Assembly (NCBI GenBank): GCA_964629825.1
Contig: CAZVUW010000079.1
Coordinates: 1 to 15,450 of the forward strand
Reading direction: 5' to 3'
Length of the DNA stretch: 15,450 bases
Origin: CAZVUW01 sp964629825
GTDB lineage: Bacteria; Actinomycetota; Nitriliruptoria; Euzebyales; Egibacteraceae
Below the pieces are notes generated by a model, which had not been told where the DNA came from, searched no databases, and saw only the letters and a list, made by a program, of their open reading frames with translations. This document shows, in pieces, positions 1-7,020 of the stretch. Numbering within the stretch: the stretch's first letter is position 1; every line of letters begins with the position of its first letter. A program made the position numbers and the translations under genes.

Positions 1-374
1 GCCTCGCTCAGCACCTCGAGGGTGAACTCCATGCCGGCCTCGCGGTGGCCCGGCACGCTGCACCACACCGCGTAGGTCCCGGGCTCAAGCCGCACATCGG
101 CGACGGCCTGGTCGCGACCGTCCGCTGCCACGACGGTGCCGAGCCCCTCGATGGTCAGGTCGTGCGGGGCGAAGCCGCGGTTGTCGAGCCCGATCGTCAC
201 CTCTCCGGCCGACACCGACTCGGGGACGTCGGCGTAGGCGACGTCTTCGGCGGCGATGACGACGTCAGCGTCGGCGAGCGCCGCGCTGTCGCCGCCCTCG
301 GCGGGCAGGCCGGAGCAGGCGCTGAGGAGCAGGGCTACCGCGGTGAGCGCCATCAGGGGGATGCTGCGCTGCAT
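1..374 (-). CDS. Cupredoxin-like copper lipoprotein (3' end outside window)
   Basis: Reading the minus strand from the ATG at 374 gives an open frame of 124 complete codons that runs off the left edge. It starts with a lipoprotein signal (MQRSIPLMALTAVALLLSAC; lipobox LSAC, Cys20), so the mature protein should be anchored outside the membrane. The rest fits a small blue-copper fold: His71 in NRGFAPHD, then WCSVPGHREAGM with Cys105, His110 and Met115, which is the C-x4-H-x4-M ligand spacing of type-1 copper proteins. A GGGAGG ribosome-binding site lies a few bases upstream of the ATG. The family carries electrons or binds copper outside the cell; partner unknown. The visible part is nearly a full cupredoxin domain, so either little is missing or a further domain follows. 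It is divergent from the small-protein/protease pair. Confidence 0.88.
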   Translation of the reverse strand, partial: MQRSIPLMALTAVALLLSACSGLPAEGGDSAALADADVVIAAEDVAYADVPESVSAGEVTIGLDNRGFAPHDLTIEGLGTVVAADGRDQAVADVRLEPGTYAVWCSVPGHREAGMEFTLEVLSE

Positions 375-776
375 GGAGGAACCTCCCGGAGCATTGGCTT
401 TCTCGGTCGGTCCCCACGCTGCTGTCGGGCTGGTCGAGCAACCATCCGGGAGTGCCCCCGCCTTCCCCGATCGCCTCCCGAGGCCGACCCAGGGTTCTCC
501 CCGGTCCGGGTGCCCAAGGGTTCTCCCCGGCACATCCAGACTGTCTCCGGCGTCACACAGGAGCGTTTGGCGGTAGACGCCAGCGCGCGGCTGTGCTCCG
601 ATGCTCTTGGGTCGCTGCGGACCACAACCGCGGAAGTGCTGCGGGCGCTCCCAGAGCGGGGGCGCCTCTGGCGGGCTCCCACGTCGAGAACACGCCACGG
701 ACGTCAGCACGGAGGTCTTGAGAGGGTCCGTTGGAGACCTCGTACAGGACCACCCTGTCGAGAAAGGCGGATGGGG
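375..776. other. Divergent intergenic region without a recognisable gene
   Basis: About 400 bp between the cupredoxin gene and the small-protein gene. The open frames crossing it have the Arg/Pro/Gly-rich composition of non-coding high-GC DNA and no recognisable motif. It holds a 14-bp direct repeat (AGGGTTCTCCCCGG at 491-504 and 517-530, period 26) and a short hairpin CGCTC-CCA-GAGCG. It must contain the 5' signals of both flanking genes, but I could not place a convincing -35/-10 pair. TTGAGA at 718-723 with TACAGG at 743-748 has a 19-nt spacer and is weak. Confidence 0.5.
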
Positions 777-1073
777 ATGGCAGAGCTGCACGTGGCGCTC
801 GAAGAGGGCTTCGCGGGCGACGACGTGACCGTCGTCGTCAACGGCAGGACCGTCTTCGAGCAGCAGGGGGTGACGACCAGACCGGAGATCGGGCTGGCGA
901 CATCGTTTGACGCCGACGCCCCGGGCGGACAGGCAGAGGTCGAAGTCCGCTGCCGAGGCCGCAGCACGCGGGTGAAGGTCGGCACCGACCAGCCGGTCTG
1001 GCTCGGTCTGTCGCTCGACGAGTCAGGGGCCCTGGAGCACCGGATCTCGGCCACGCCCTACGGATACCTGTAG
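777..1073 (+). CDS. Small beta-rich protein paired with downstream metalloprotease
   Basis: A 98-aa protein (MAELHVALEEG... to ...SATPYGYL) that I cannot assign to a named family. Alternating hydrophobic and polar residues suggest a compact all-beta fold. There is no signal peptide, no membrane segment and a single cysteine. The start at 777 is preferred because AAAGG (763-767) lies 9 nt upstream; an in-frame ATG at 771 is the alternative. It ends 58 nt before the protease gene on the same strand, so the two are probably cotranscribed. Small beta proteins beside metalloproteases are sometimes inhibitors or carriers of the enzyme, but nothing in this sequence proves that here. The in-frame open region continues upstream to 45, but that part reads as non-coding. 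Confidence 0.72.
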   Translation: MAELHVALEEGFAGDDVTVVVNGRTVFEQQGVTTRPEIGLATSFDADAPGGQAEVEVRCRGRSTRVKVGTDQPVWLGLSLDESGALEHRISATPYGYL

Positions 1074-1131
1074 GTCACCGCTCTTCCTCCGCTGCGACCC
1101 GCACACGAAAGCCACGAGGAGGGAAAGAGCC

Positions 1132-3420
1132 ATGGAGCACGACACCGGCCGCGCCGCTGCGGACGCCGACCAGGTGGCCATCGAGACAGAGCTAGATCCC
1201 GAGCAGGCCACCATCGCCGCTCTCACCGGCAACCCGCGGATACCACTGCCCGACCGAATCCCGTTCCTCCCGCCGACCTTCCTCATGGTGAGCGGCCGCT
1301 ATCGCCTGCCCACCGTCGAGGCGCCCACGCCGTTCCCGAACCGGCCGGTGCCGACTCCCATCCCGACGCCGATCCCGATCCCGATCCCGGATCCGGACCC
1401 GGGGCCGATCCGCGCCGAGGGGGGCGCCGAGGAGGCGGCGCTGGACTTCCCGCAGATCCCTGCCATCCCGTTCCTGCGCAACGAGGTGATCCGTCTCGAC
1501 GTAGACGGGCTGTACCCGCAGAACACCATCAGCGGGACCATCGCCGTCGGCCTGGGCAAGCGGGTGCACTGGATCGCCTCGCTGACGAAGACCGCCTCGG
1601 GCTGGACCGGCCCGATCTGGTACCGGGACGGCGACGTCTCGCTGATGCCCTACAGCACCGTGGACGTGACAGCGATCAAGACGCCGTTCCCGGCCCAGCG
1701 CAGGTGCACCGTCACGTTCTCCGGTCCGGCGCTGGGCAGCGTCACCCGTCAGTACGTCTACGAGTCGGCCGCCTTCCACGAGGTCGAGCTCGAGTACGAC
1801 CGCGTCGAGGGCACCCCGCTGGTGCTGTCGATCAACACCGGGGACCACCCGAACCGGCCGGCGAGCGTCATGCCGGAGACGATCACCATCAACACCGTGT
1901 TCGCCCGGGCCGGCTTCAAGGTCTCGAGCAGCGGCGGTGACTCCACGGTGCCGATCGCTGCCGCGGGCAGCAACAGCACCTGGAGCGACATGGAGATGCA
2001 CGACGCGATGCAGGTCCACTGGTCGCGCTTCGCCGACAAGCCCCAGTGGTCGCTGTGGACGTTGTTCGCCGGCCGTCATGACATGGGGCCGAGCCTCGGC
2101 GGGATCATGTTCGACTCGATCGGACCGAACCACCGCCAGGGCACGGCGCTGTTCCTCGACTCGTTCATCTCGCAGCCGCCGCCCGACGACCCGGCGCCCG
2201 ACGCGTGGGTGCGTCGCATGCGCTTCTGGACGGCGGTTCACGAGATGGGCCACGCCTTCAACCTCGCGCACTCGTGGCAGAAGGCGCTGGGGAACCCGTG
2301 GATCCCGCTGGCGAACGAGCCTGGTGCCCTCAGCTTCATGAACTACCCGTTCAGGACTCCGGAGCCGGGCGGCGAGAGGGTCTTCTTCTCGAAGTTCCAG
2401 TTCCGCTTCAGCGACACCGAGCTGCTCTTCATGCGTCACGCCCCGGAGCGCTTCGTCCAGCAGGGCAACGCCGACTGGTTCGACAACCACGCCTTCGAGC
2501 AGGCCCTGACCGACGAGCAGTCCGCGCTGCGCCTCGAGCTGCGGGTCAACCGCGAGCGCCCGGTGTTCCAGTTCCTCGAGCCGGTCACGGTCGAGCTCAA
2601 GCTGACGAACACCTCGCAGCAGCCGGTCGTCGTCGATGGGTCGGTGCTGACCGCGCTGGACGACCTGACCCTCATCATCAAGCGGCAGAACGACCCGGCG
2701 CGCCAGTTCCGGCCGTACGCGCGGCGCTGCGTCCAGCCGGAGCAGCGCCTGCTGCAGCCGGGCGAGTCGCTCTACGAGGCGGTGATGATCTCGGCCGGCG
2801 TCAACGGCTTCGACGTCGCCGAGCCCGGGCGCTACCTGGTCCAGGCCGCGCTGCACCTGCCGTCGGCGGACGTCGTCTCCAACCAGCTCCACCTGCGCGT
2901 CCTGCCGCCCCGCAGCTTCGAGGAGGAGCACTTGGCGCAGGACGTCTACACCGACACCGTCGGGCGGATCCTCGCTCTCGGTGGCAGCCAGGTCCTCGAT
3001 CGCGGCAACGACGTCCTGCACGAGGTAGTCGAGCGGCTGCCCGACACCCGGCTGGCGCGGCACGCCCAGTTCGCGCTCGGCAACCCGCAGGTCGAGCCCT
3101 TCAAGGTCCTGCGGGTCGAGTCCGACGGCATGCAGCGCTTCGACGTGGTCAAGCCAGAGGTCAAGTCGGCGCGGCAGGACCTCAACGCGGCCCTGCTGAT
3201 CGAGCCCGACGAGGCCGCCGAGACCTTCGGCCACATCCCGTACAAGCGGGCGGTCGACCGCTACACCTCGGTGCTGGCCGCCCAGGACGACCCCGAGCGC
3301 GCCGCCGAGGCGCAGGACACCCTGCTGTCGACGCTGGCCAACCGCGGGGTGCTGGAGACGGTGCTCGATGACGTTGCGGCCTGCCGCGACGAGCTGCGCG
3401 GGGAGGCGTCCGAGTCCTAG
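1132..3420 (+). CDS. Metzincin-like zinc metalloprotease with Ig-like and C-terminal helical regions
   Basis: A 762-aa protein. The catalytic signature is HEMGHAFNLAH at residues 370-380, matching HExxHxxxxxH: three zinc-binding His plus catalytic Glu371. SFMNY around Met403 fits the metzincin Met-turn. The usual Gly of HExxHxxGxxH is Asn here. Order: acidic N-terminus without a signal peptide, a proline-rich stretch (about 60-95, from a CCGATC-type hexamer run), a beta-rich region (about 115-270), the protease core (about 280-450), an Ig-like beta domain (about 465-600; VTVELKLTNTSQQPVVV), and a charged, probably helical tail. GGAGGG before the ATG at 1132 supports this start. It follows the 98-aa gene by 58 nt and is closed by a hairpin. 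It is probably a protease of folded or extracellular protein; substrate unknown. Without a Sec signal, its export or intracellular role is open. Confidence 0.82.
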   Translation: MEHDTGRAAADADQVAIETELDPEQATIAALTGNPRIPLPDRIPFLPPTFLMVSGRYRLPTVEAPTPFPNRPVPTPIPTPIPIPIPDPDPGPIRAEGGAEEAALDFPQIPAIPFLRNEVIRLDVDGLYPQNTISGTIAVGLGKRVHWIASLTKTASGWTGPIWYRDGDVSLMPYSTVDVTAIKTPFPAQRRCTVTFSGPALGSVTRQYVYESAAFHEVELEYDRVEGTPLVLSINTGDHPNRPASVMPETITINTVFARAGFKVSSSGGDSTVPIAAAGSNSTWSDMEMHDAMQVHWSRFADKPQWSLWTLFAGRHDMGPSLGGIMFDSIGPNHRQGTALFLDSFISQPPPDDPAPDAWVRRMRFWTAVHEMGHAFNLAHSWQKALGNPWIPLANEPGALSFMNYPFRTPEPGGERVFFSKFQFRFSDTELLFMRHAPERFVQQGNADWFDNHAFEQALTDEQSALRLELRVNRERPVFQFLEPVTVELKLTNTSQQPVVVDGSVLTALDDLTLIIKRQNDPARQFRPYARRCVQPEQRLLQPGESLYEAVMISAGVNGFDVAEPGRYLVQAALHLPSADVVSNQLHLRVLPPRSFEEEHLAQDVYTDTVGRILALGGSQVLDRGNDVLHEVVERLPDTRLARHAQFALGNPQVEPFKVLRVESDGMQRFDVVKPEVKSARQDLNAALLIEPDEAAETFGHIPYKRAVDRYTSVLAAQDDPERAAEAQDTLLSTLANRGVLETVLDDVAACRDELRGEASES

Positions 3421-3432
3421 AGAGGTCGCCCA

Positions 3433-3464
3433 GGCCCGGCGCGTGCACCGGTGCGCGCCGGGCC
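3433..3464 (+). terminator. Hairpin terminator after the metalloprotease gene
   Basis: GGCCCGGCGC (3433-3442) pairs perfectly with GCGCCGGGCC (3455-3464). Between them lie a GT bulge and a further self-complementary GCACCGGTGC. It sits 13 nt after the protease stop codon. There is no T-tract, which is usual for terminators in high-GC actinobacteria. Confidence 0.75.
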
Positions 3465-3527
3465 TTCGCCTGCCATGATCGCTAACCTCGGACTCCTCCA
3501 GGTGACGGCGGGACTTCGGGGGCTGGT

Positions 3528-5711
3528 GTGGCGATAGCGGGCGCAGGGCTGCGGCGGTGGGCTGCCGGGATGGCCCTCGTCTTGGCGGCGGTGCTGTGTG
3601 CGGTACCGCCGGCGTCCGCGGCGTCTGGGTCGGCGTCCGCGGCCCCGTCGGGCTCGGCGGCCACGGTCGGTTCGGCCTCCTCGTCGGCGTCCTCACCGGT
3701 CGTCCACACCCTCAGGCCCGCTCCCGGCGAGCTGCTGAGCGCCGGGGACGTCAGGGTGGCGGCGCGGATCAGCGCCACCAGCGAGGTGAGCACGTCAAGC
3801 CTGCGGATCGACGGTCAGCCGGCGCTGGCCGTGCAGGTGGAGCGCGATCCCGCCAAGCCGGGCGAGCTTCTGGTCGGCACGGTGATCGCCGCCGTACCCG
3901 GTCAGCACACGGTCTCGGTCGAGGCCGAGGACTCGGCCGGAGGACGGGCACGGCGGAGCTGGTCGTTCACGGTCACCGAGCGCACCCTCACCCGCGTCCA
4001 GGGCCCCGACCGCTTCGCCACCGCCGCCGAGCTGTCACGCCGCGGCTACTCGCGGGCGGGCTCGGCGTCCGCCGCGGTGCTCGCCCGCGCCGACGACTTC
4101 GCCGACGCGCTGGCCGGCGCTCCGCTGGCGGCAGCGGTCGGAGGGCCGCTGCTGCTGTCGACGCCTTCGGGGTTGCCGGCTGCCACCAAGCGCGAGCTTC
4201 AACGGGTGCTCGCGCCGGGCGCGACCGTGCACCTCCTCGGGGGCGAGGCCGCCCTCGGCGCCCAGGTGGTCCGCGATGTCGCCGCACTCGGCCTGCGGCC
4301 GCGCCGGGTGGCCGGCCGGGACCGGTTCGCCACGGCCGCCGAGGTGGCGAAGCTGCTCCCCGACGCGACCGGGGTGATCGTGGCCTCGGGCGAGGCCTTC
4401 CCCGACGCCCTCGCGGGCTCGGTGCCGGCTGCGCGGGAGGGCCTGCCGGTGTTGCTGACGGCCGGAGCGGCCCTGCCACCGGCCACAGAGGCCGCGCTGG
4501 CGGAGCGCGGCTTCGACTCGACCACCGTTGTCGGTGGCACGGGCGCAGTGAGCGAGGCGGTTCTGCGGCGCATCGACCAGCTGGCCGGGACGGTCCGCCG
4601 GGTGTCCGGCCGGGACCGGTTCGCCACCGCGGCCGCGGTGGCCGACGCCTTCTTCGACTCGCCCGTCGAGGTCGCGCTCGCAAGCGGCGCCTCGTTCCCA
4701 GATGCGCTGGCGGGCGCGCCCCAGGCCGCTCGCGCCGGCGGACCCCTGCTGCTGACGGACCCGACACTCCTACCGGCGGCGACCGGAGCGGCGCTGAGGG
4801 GGCTGCGGCCCGGGTCAGTGGTCGTCTACGGCGGCTCCGCGGCGGTCGGTCCCGGCGTCGCGGCCGGGGCCCTGGCGGCTGCCGAGGAGGGCCCGACCGC
4901 CCCGGCGCTGCTCGCCAGCGAGCCCCGTCCCGGGCAGACGGCGTCAGCCGACCGGGTGCGGCTGTCCTTCGACCGCGACGTCGACCCTGCCCGCTCGACC
5001 GTCTACGCCGAGGCCGCAGGCCGGGAGATCGGCGCCCGCTTCATCGAGCCGCGGGTCGGCCGCACGTTGACCGCGGCCCTCGACCTGTCCGGCGCTCCCC
5101 AGGATGGGACCACTGACGTCCGGGTCGTGGTCGCGGCGGGCGGCGCCAGCGGGACCGCCCACGTCGAGCACCACTTCACCTACCGACCGCTCTCGCCGCA
5201 TTACGCCACGGCCGCCGGGATCGAGCTGCGCCTGCCGTCGCGCGCGGTCGAGCTGATCGGCTTCCACCAGTCAGGCCACTTCGGCGCCGCCCAGCAGGAT
5301 GCGCGCTCGATCGGCACGCCCATGCTGACCCTGCCCAGCCGCGGTCGCGGCACGGGCCTGCGCAGCGCCGCCGACGTGGTGGCCGCCCTGGGCGAGCCGG
5401 TGATCTCCCCCGTCACCGGCCGGGTCAAGAAGGCGCAGGGCTACGCGCTCTACTGCCGACACCCGGACGACTACGTGGTCATCGCCCCCGATGCCAGGCC
5501 GTCGTGGGAGGTGAAGGTGCTGCACATCAGCGGCCTGCTCGTGCGACCGGGCGATCGCGTCGAGGCCGGTCGCACGCTGATCGCGCAGGGTCCACGCCTG
5601 CTGCCCTTCGCCTCGCAGGTGGACGTGCACTCGCGCCTCGCCCGGCCTGCGCACGTGCACATCGAGGTGGTCGACCCGTCCAAGCCGGCGGGGCCCGGGA
5701 TCATCTGCTAG
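3528..5711 (+). CDS. Secreted cell-wall-binding repeat protein with M23-like C-terminal domain
   Basis: A 727-aa exported protein. The GTG start at 3528 gives a classical signal peptide (positive LRRW, then MALVLAAVLCAVPPASA with an AxA cleavage site near 31), followed by a Ser/Ala-rich linker and an Ig-like segment (about 58-150). Three CW_binding_2 repeats follow, opening RVQGPDRFATAA (156), RRVAGRDRFATAA (about 259) and RRVSGRDRFATAA (about 357), each with the F(A/P)DALAG and LLGG/VVGG/VYGG elements. A second Ig-like segment covers about 460-553. The last about 110 residues resemble peptidase M23/LytM (PVISPVTGRV, LHISGLLVRPGDRVEAG, final HVHIEV at 709-711). The usual HxxxD is RSAAD (Arg612, Asp616), so the first zinc ligand appears lost. 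Likely role: non-covalent cell-wall attachment plus peptidoglycan binding or cleavage; catalysis is uncertain. Confidence 0.88.
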   Translation: MAIAGAGLRRWAAGMALVLAAVLCAVPPASAASGSASAAPSGSAATVGSASSSASSPVVHTLRPAPGELLSAGDVRVAARISATSEVSTSSLRIDGQPALAVQVERDPAKPGELLVGTVIAAVPGQHTVSVEAEDSAGGRARRSWSFTVTERTLTRVQGPDRFATAAELSRRGYSRAGSASAAVLARADDFADALAGAPLAAAVGGPLLLSTPSGLPAATKRELQRVLAPGATVHLLGGEAALGAQVVRDVAALGLRPRRVAGRDRFATAAEVAKLLPDATGVIVASGEAFPDALAGSVPAAREGLPVLLTAGAALPPATEAALAERGFDSTTVVGGTGAVSEAVLRRIDQLAGTVRRVSGRDRFATAAAVADAFFDSPVEVALASGASFPDALAGAPQAARAGGPLLLTDPTLLPAATGAALRGLRPGSVVVYGGSAAVGPGVAAGALAAAEEGPTAPALLASEPRPGQTASADRVRLSFDRDVDPARSTVYAEAAGREIGARFIEPRVGRTLTAALDLSGAPQDGTTDVRVVVAAGGASGTAHVEHHFTYRPLSPHYATAAGIELRLPSRAVELIGFHQSGHFGAAQQDARSIGTPMLTLPSRGRGTGLRSAADVVAALGEPVISPVTGRVKKAQGYALYCRHPDDYVVIAPDARPSWEVKVLHISGLLVRPGDRVEAGRTLIAQGPRLLPFASQVDVHSRLARPAHVHIEVVDPSKPAGPGIIC

Positions 5712-5720
5712 CCCGCCTTC

Positions 5721-5760
5721 GATGTTGTTCTTGGCGCACATGTGCGCCAAGAACAACATC
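5721..5760. repeat. Perfect 40-bp palindrome
   Basis: GATGTTGTTCTTGGCGCACA is followed immediately by its exact reverse complement, giving 20+20 bp with no spacer. It lies 9 bp after the stop of the cell-wall-binding gene, in a convergent gap. It can act as a bidirectional terminator, but its perfection and the related palindrome 51 bp further on suggest a dispersed repeat family of REP or MITE type. Confidence 0.9.
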
Positions 5761-5811
5761 CTGTGTGGGAACCGGCGGAGCCAGCGGTCCAGCCGTGCTC
5801 CAAGCCACGCT

Positions 5812-5853
5812 CGATGTTGTTTTGGACGGAAATGTCCGTCCAAGACAACATCG
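5812..5853. repeat. Second palindrome sharing outer arms with the first
   Basis: CGATGTTGTTTTGGACGGA (5812-5830) and TCCGTCCAAGACAACATCG (5835-5853) form a 19-bp stem with one G:T pair and a 4-nt loop AATG. The outer part (GATGTTGTtnTTGG and its complement) matches the 40-bp palindrome at 5721, while the inner part differs. Conserved outer arms with variable inner arms are expected of members of one repeat family. Confidence 0.88.
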
Positions 5854-5854
5854 A

Positions 5855-6078
5855 GGCTGGCGGTGGCTGGCGGTGGCTGGCGGTGGCTGGCGGTGGCTGG
5901 CGGTGGCTGGCGGTGGCTGNNNNNNNNNNNNNNNNNNNNNNNNNNNNNNNNNNNNNNNNNNNNNNNNNNNNNNNNNNNNNNNNNNNNNNNNNNNNNNNNN
6001 NNNNNNNNNNNNNNNNNNNGGCTGGCGGTGGCTGGCGGTGGCTGGCGGTGGCTGGCGGTGGCTGGCGGTGGCTGGCGG
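5855..6078. repeat. 10-bp tandem repeat (GGCTGGCGGT)n, interrupted by gap
   Basis: GGCTGGCGGT repeats without change for 6.5 copies (5855-5919) before the N-run and for almost six copies after it (6020-6078). It starts one base after the second palindrome and ends 9 bp before the stop of the minus-strand gene. The true copy number is unknown because the assembly breaks inside it. Translation across it gives a Trp/Leu/Gly repeat with no sign of being a real protein. Confidence 0.95.
5920..6019. other. Assembly gap of exactly 100 N
   Basis: One hundred consecutive undetermined bases. The round number suggests a placeholder of unknown length. The 10-bp repeat enters the gap after GGCTG and leaves it at the start of a unit, so 100 bp is not in phase. 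An uninterrupted array would need a gap length ending in 5. Confidence 0.97.
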
Positions 6079-6087
6079 GGGGCCTGG

Positions 6088-7020
6088 TCAGCCGGTCGGG
6101 TGGGCGATGTCGATGACCAGGCGGGTCGGACCCGACAGCTCCGTGACGCTGTAGCCCGTCGCCGACCGCAGGCCCACGCCCCAGCTGAGGCTGGCTTCGA
6201 AGTCCGCGACGTGGACGACCTCGGTGACGTTGACCGTCGCCGCCCGGAGCCGGCGCGGGCCGGTGTAGACCTCGGTGTAGCCCTGTGGGGAGTCGTCCTG
6301 CCGCACCCCCGAGGCCGGCTGAAGGAGAATCTGCAGGAAGGCCTCGCCTTCGAGGTCGGTGGGCTCGCCGCTGGGGCCGGCGATCATCTGCGGCTCGACC
6401 AGCGCCACGCTGTAGCCGGGCATCGGCCCGTCGAGCTCCAGCACGATGCGGTCGAAACCCGGGTGGCTGCCGACCCGCACGTCGGTCAGGTAGGCGATCT
6501 CGGTCGTCGCCGCGGGGAAGCCGTTCCCGATCACGGGCTCGGTCGAGAACCGGCCGAGTGGTGTGACCGGGGCGGCCGGCTCCTGGGTCGGCTGAGCGGC
6601 GGGCTCGGTCTCGGGCGCGGTCGGCTCCAGCGGAGTGACGGCATCGGAGGCGTCGGGCGACGGTGTGATGTCGGCTGGCTTACCGGTGTCGCTCGGGTCG
6701 GTCGGCTCCCAGCTCGGCTCGCCGGTGGGTGCCTCCTCGGGCTGCGTCGGCTCGCTGGCGGTCTCCTCGGCGGGTGGCTGACCGCCGAGCTCCACGTCGG
6801 GGTCGCCGGCGGGCAGGACCCGGATCCCGACCGCCACCGCCACGACCAGCAGGAGCAAGGCCAGGCCCTGCGGTGCACGCGGCCGCTCGGCCTTCCTGAC
6901 CACGGCCTCGAGGCGGTCGTCGGGCAGCTCGGCGGCGCGCCGGCGGACCGCCGCTGCGGCGTGGCGCGCACGCGCATCGAGATCTCCGCCGCCGCGACCG
7001 TTCGTCGTGGGGGCCGTCAT
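6088..7020 (-). CDS. Membrane protein with AMIN-like extracellular domain; candidate anti-sigma factor
   Basis: 310 aa from the ATG at 7020. Residues 1-50 are a charged, Arg/Ala-rich cytoplasmic part (ARHAAAAVRRRAAELPDDR), 51-70 a single membrane segment (LALLLLVVAVAVGIRVLP), and 71-180 a long Pro/Glu/Thr linker. Residues 190-310 look like an AMIN-like domain (YLTDVRVGSHPGFDRIVLEL, YTGPRR, GPTRLVIDIAHPTG). The start overlaps the stop of the ECF sigma gene in ATGA, indicating translational coupling. ECF genes are commonly followed by their membrane anti-sigma factor, so a role in holding the sigma factor inactive until an envelope signal is plausible. No zinc-binding ZAS motif is seen, so the anti-sigma role is inferred from position. 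The open frame extends further upstream, but that part lies inside the sigma gene. Confidence 0.8.
   Translation of the reverse strand: MTAPTTNGRGGGDLDARARHAAAAVRRRAAELPDDRLEAVVRKAERPRAPQGLALLLLVVAVAVGIRVLPAGDPDVELGGQPPAEETASEPTQPEEAPTGEPSWEPTDPSDTGKPADITPSPDASDAVTPLEPTAPETEPAAQPTQEPAAPVTPLGRFSTEPVIGNGFPAATTEIAYLTDVRVGSHPGFDRIVLELDGPMPGYSVALVEPQMIAGPSGEPTDLEGEAFLQILLQPASGVRQDDSPQGYTEVYTGPRRLRAATVNVTEVVHVADFEASLSWGVGLRSATGYSVTELSGPTRLVIDIAHPTG

Noticed and set aside
45..776. N-terminal extension of the 98-aa protein back to position 45
   Set aside because: The upstream part overlaps the cupredoxin gene on the other strand and has shadow-like composition; a ribosome-binding site marks the start near 777.
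2205..3371. Plus-strand 388-codon open frame inside the protease gene
   Set aside because: It is a frame shadow of Ala/Arg/Gly/Pro composition with no motif, fully contained in the real gene.
3483..3488. TAACCT as a -10 box for the cell-wall-binding gene
   Set aside because: No -35 at a usable distance (that position falls inside the terminator hairpin); a single hexamer is too little to call.
1192..3696. Very long minus-strand open frame (834 codons) opposite the protease gene
   Set aside because: It is a codon-phase shadow: the translation is dominated by Arg, Asp, Gly, Val and His without any domain, while the plus strand encodes a clear zinc protease with a ribosome-binding site.
5855..6078. 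CRISPR array or repeat-containing protein
   Set aside because: The units are 10 bp with no spacers, so it is not CRISPR. The Trp/Leu/Gly translations come from the repeat itself and have no start context.
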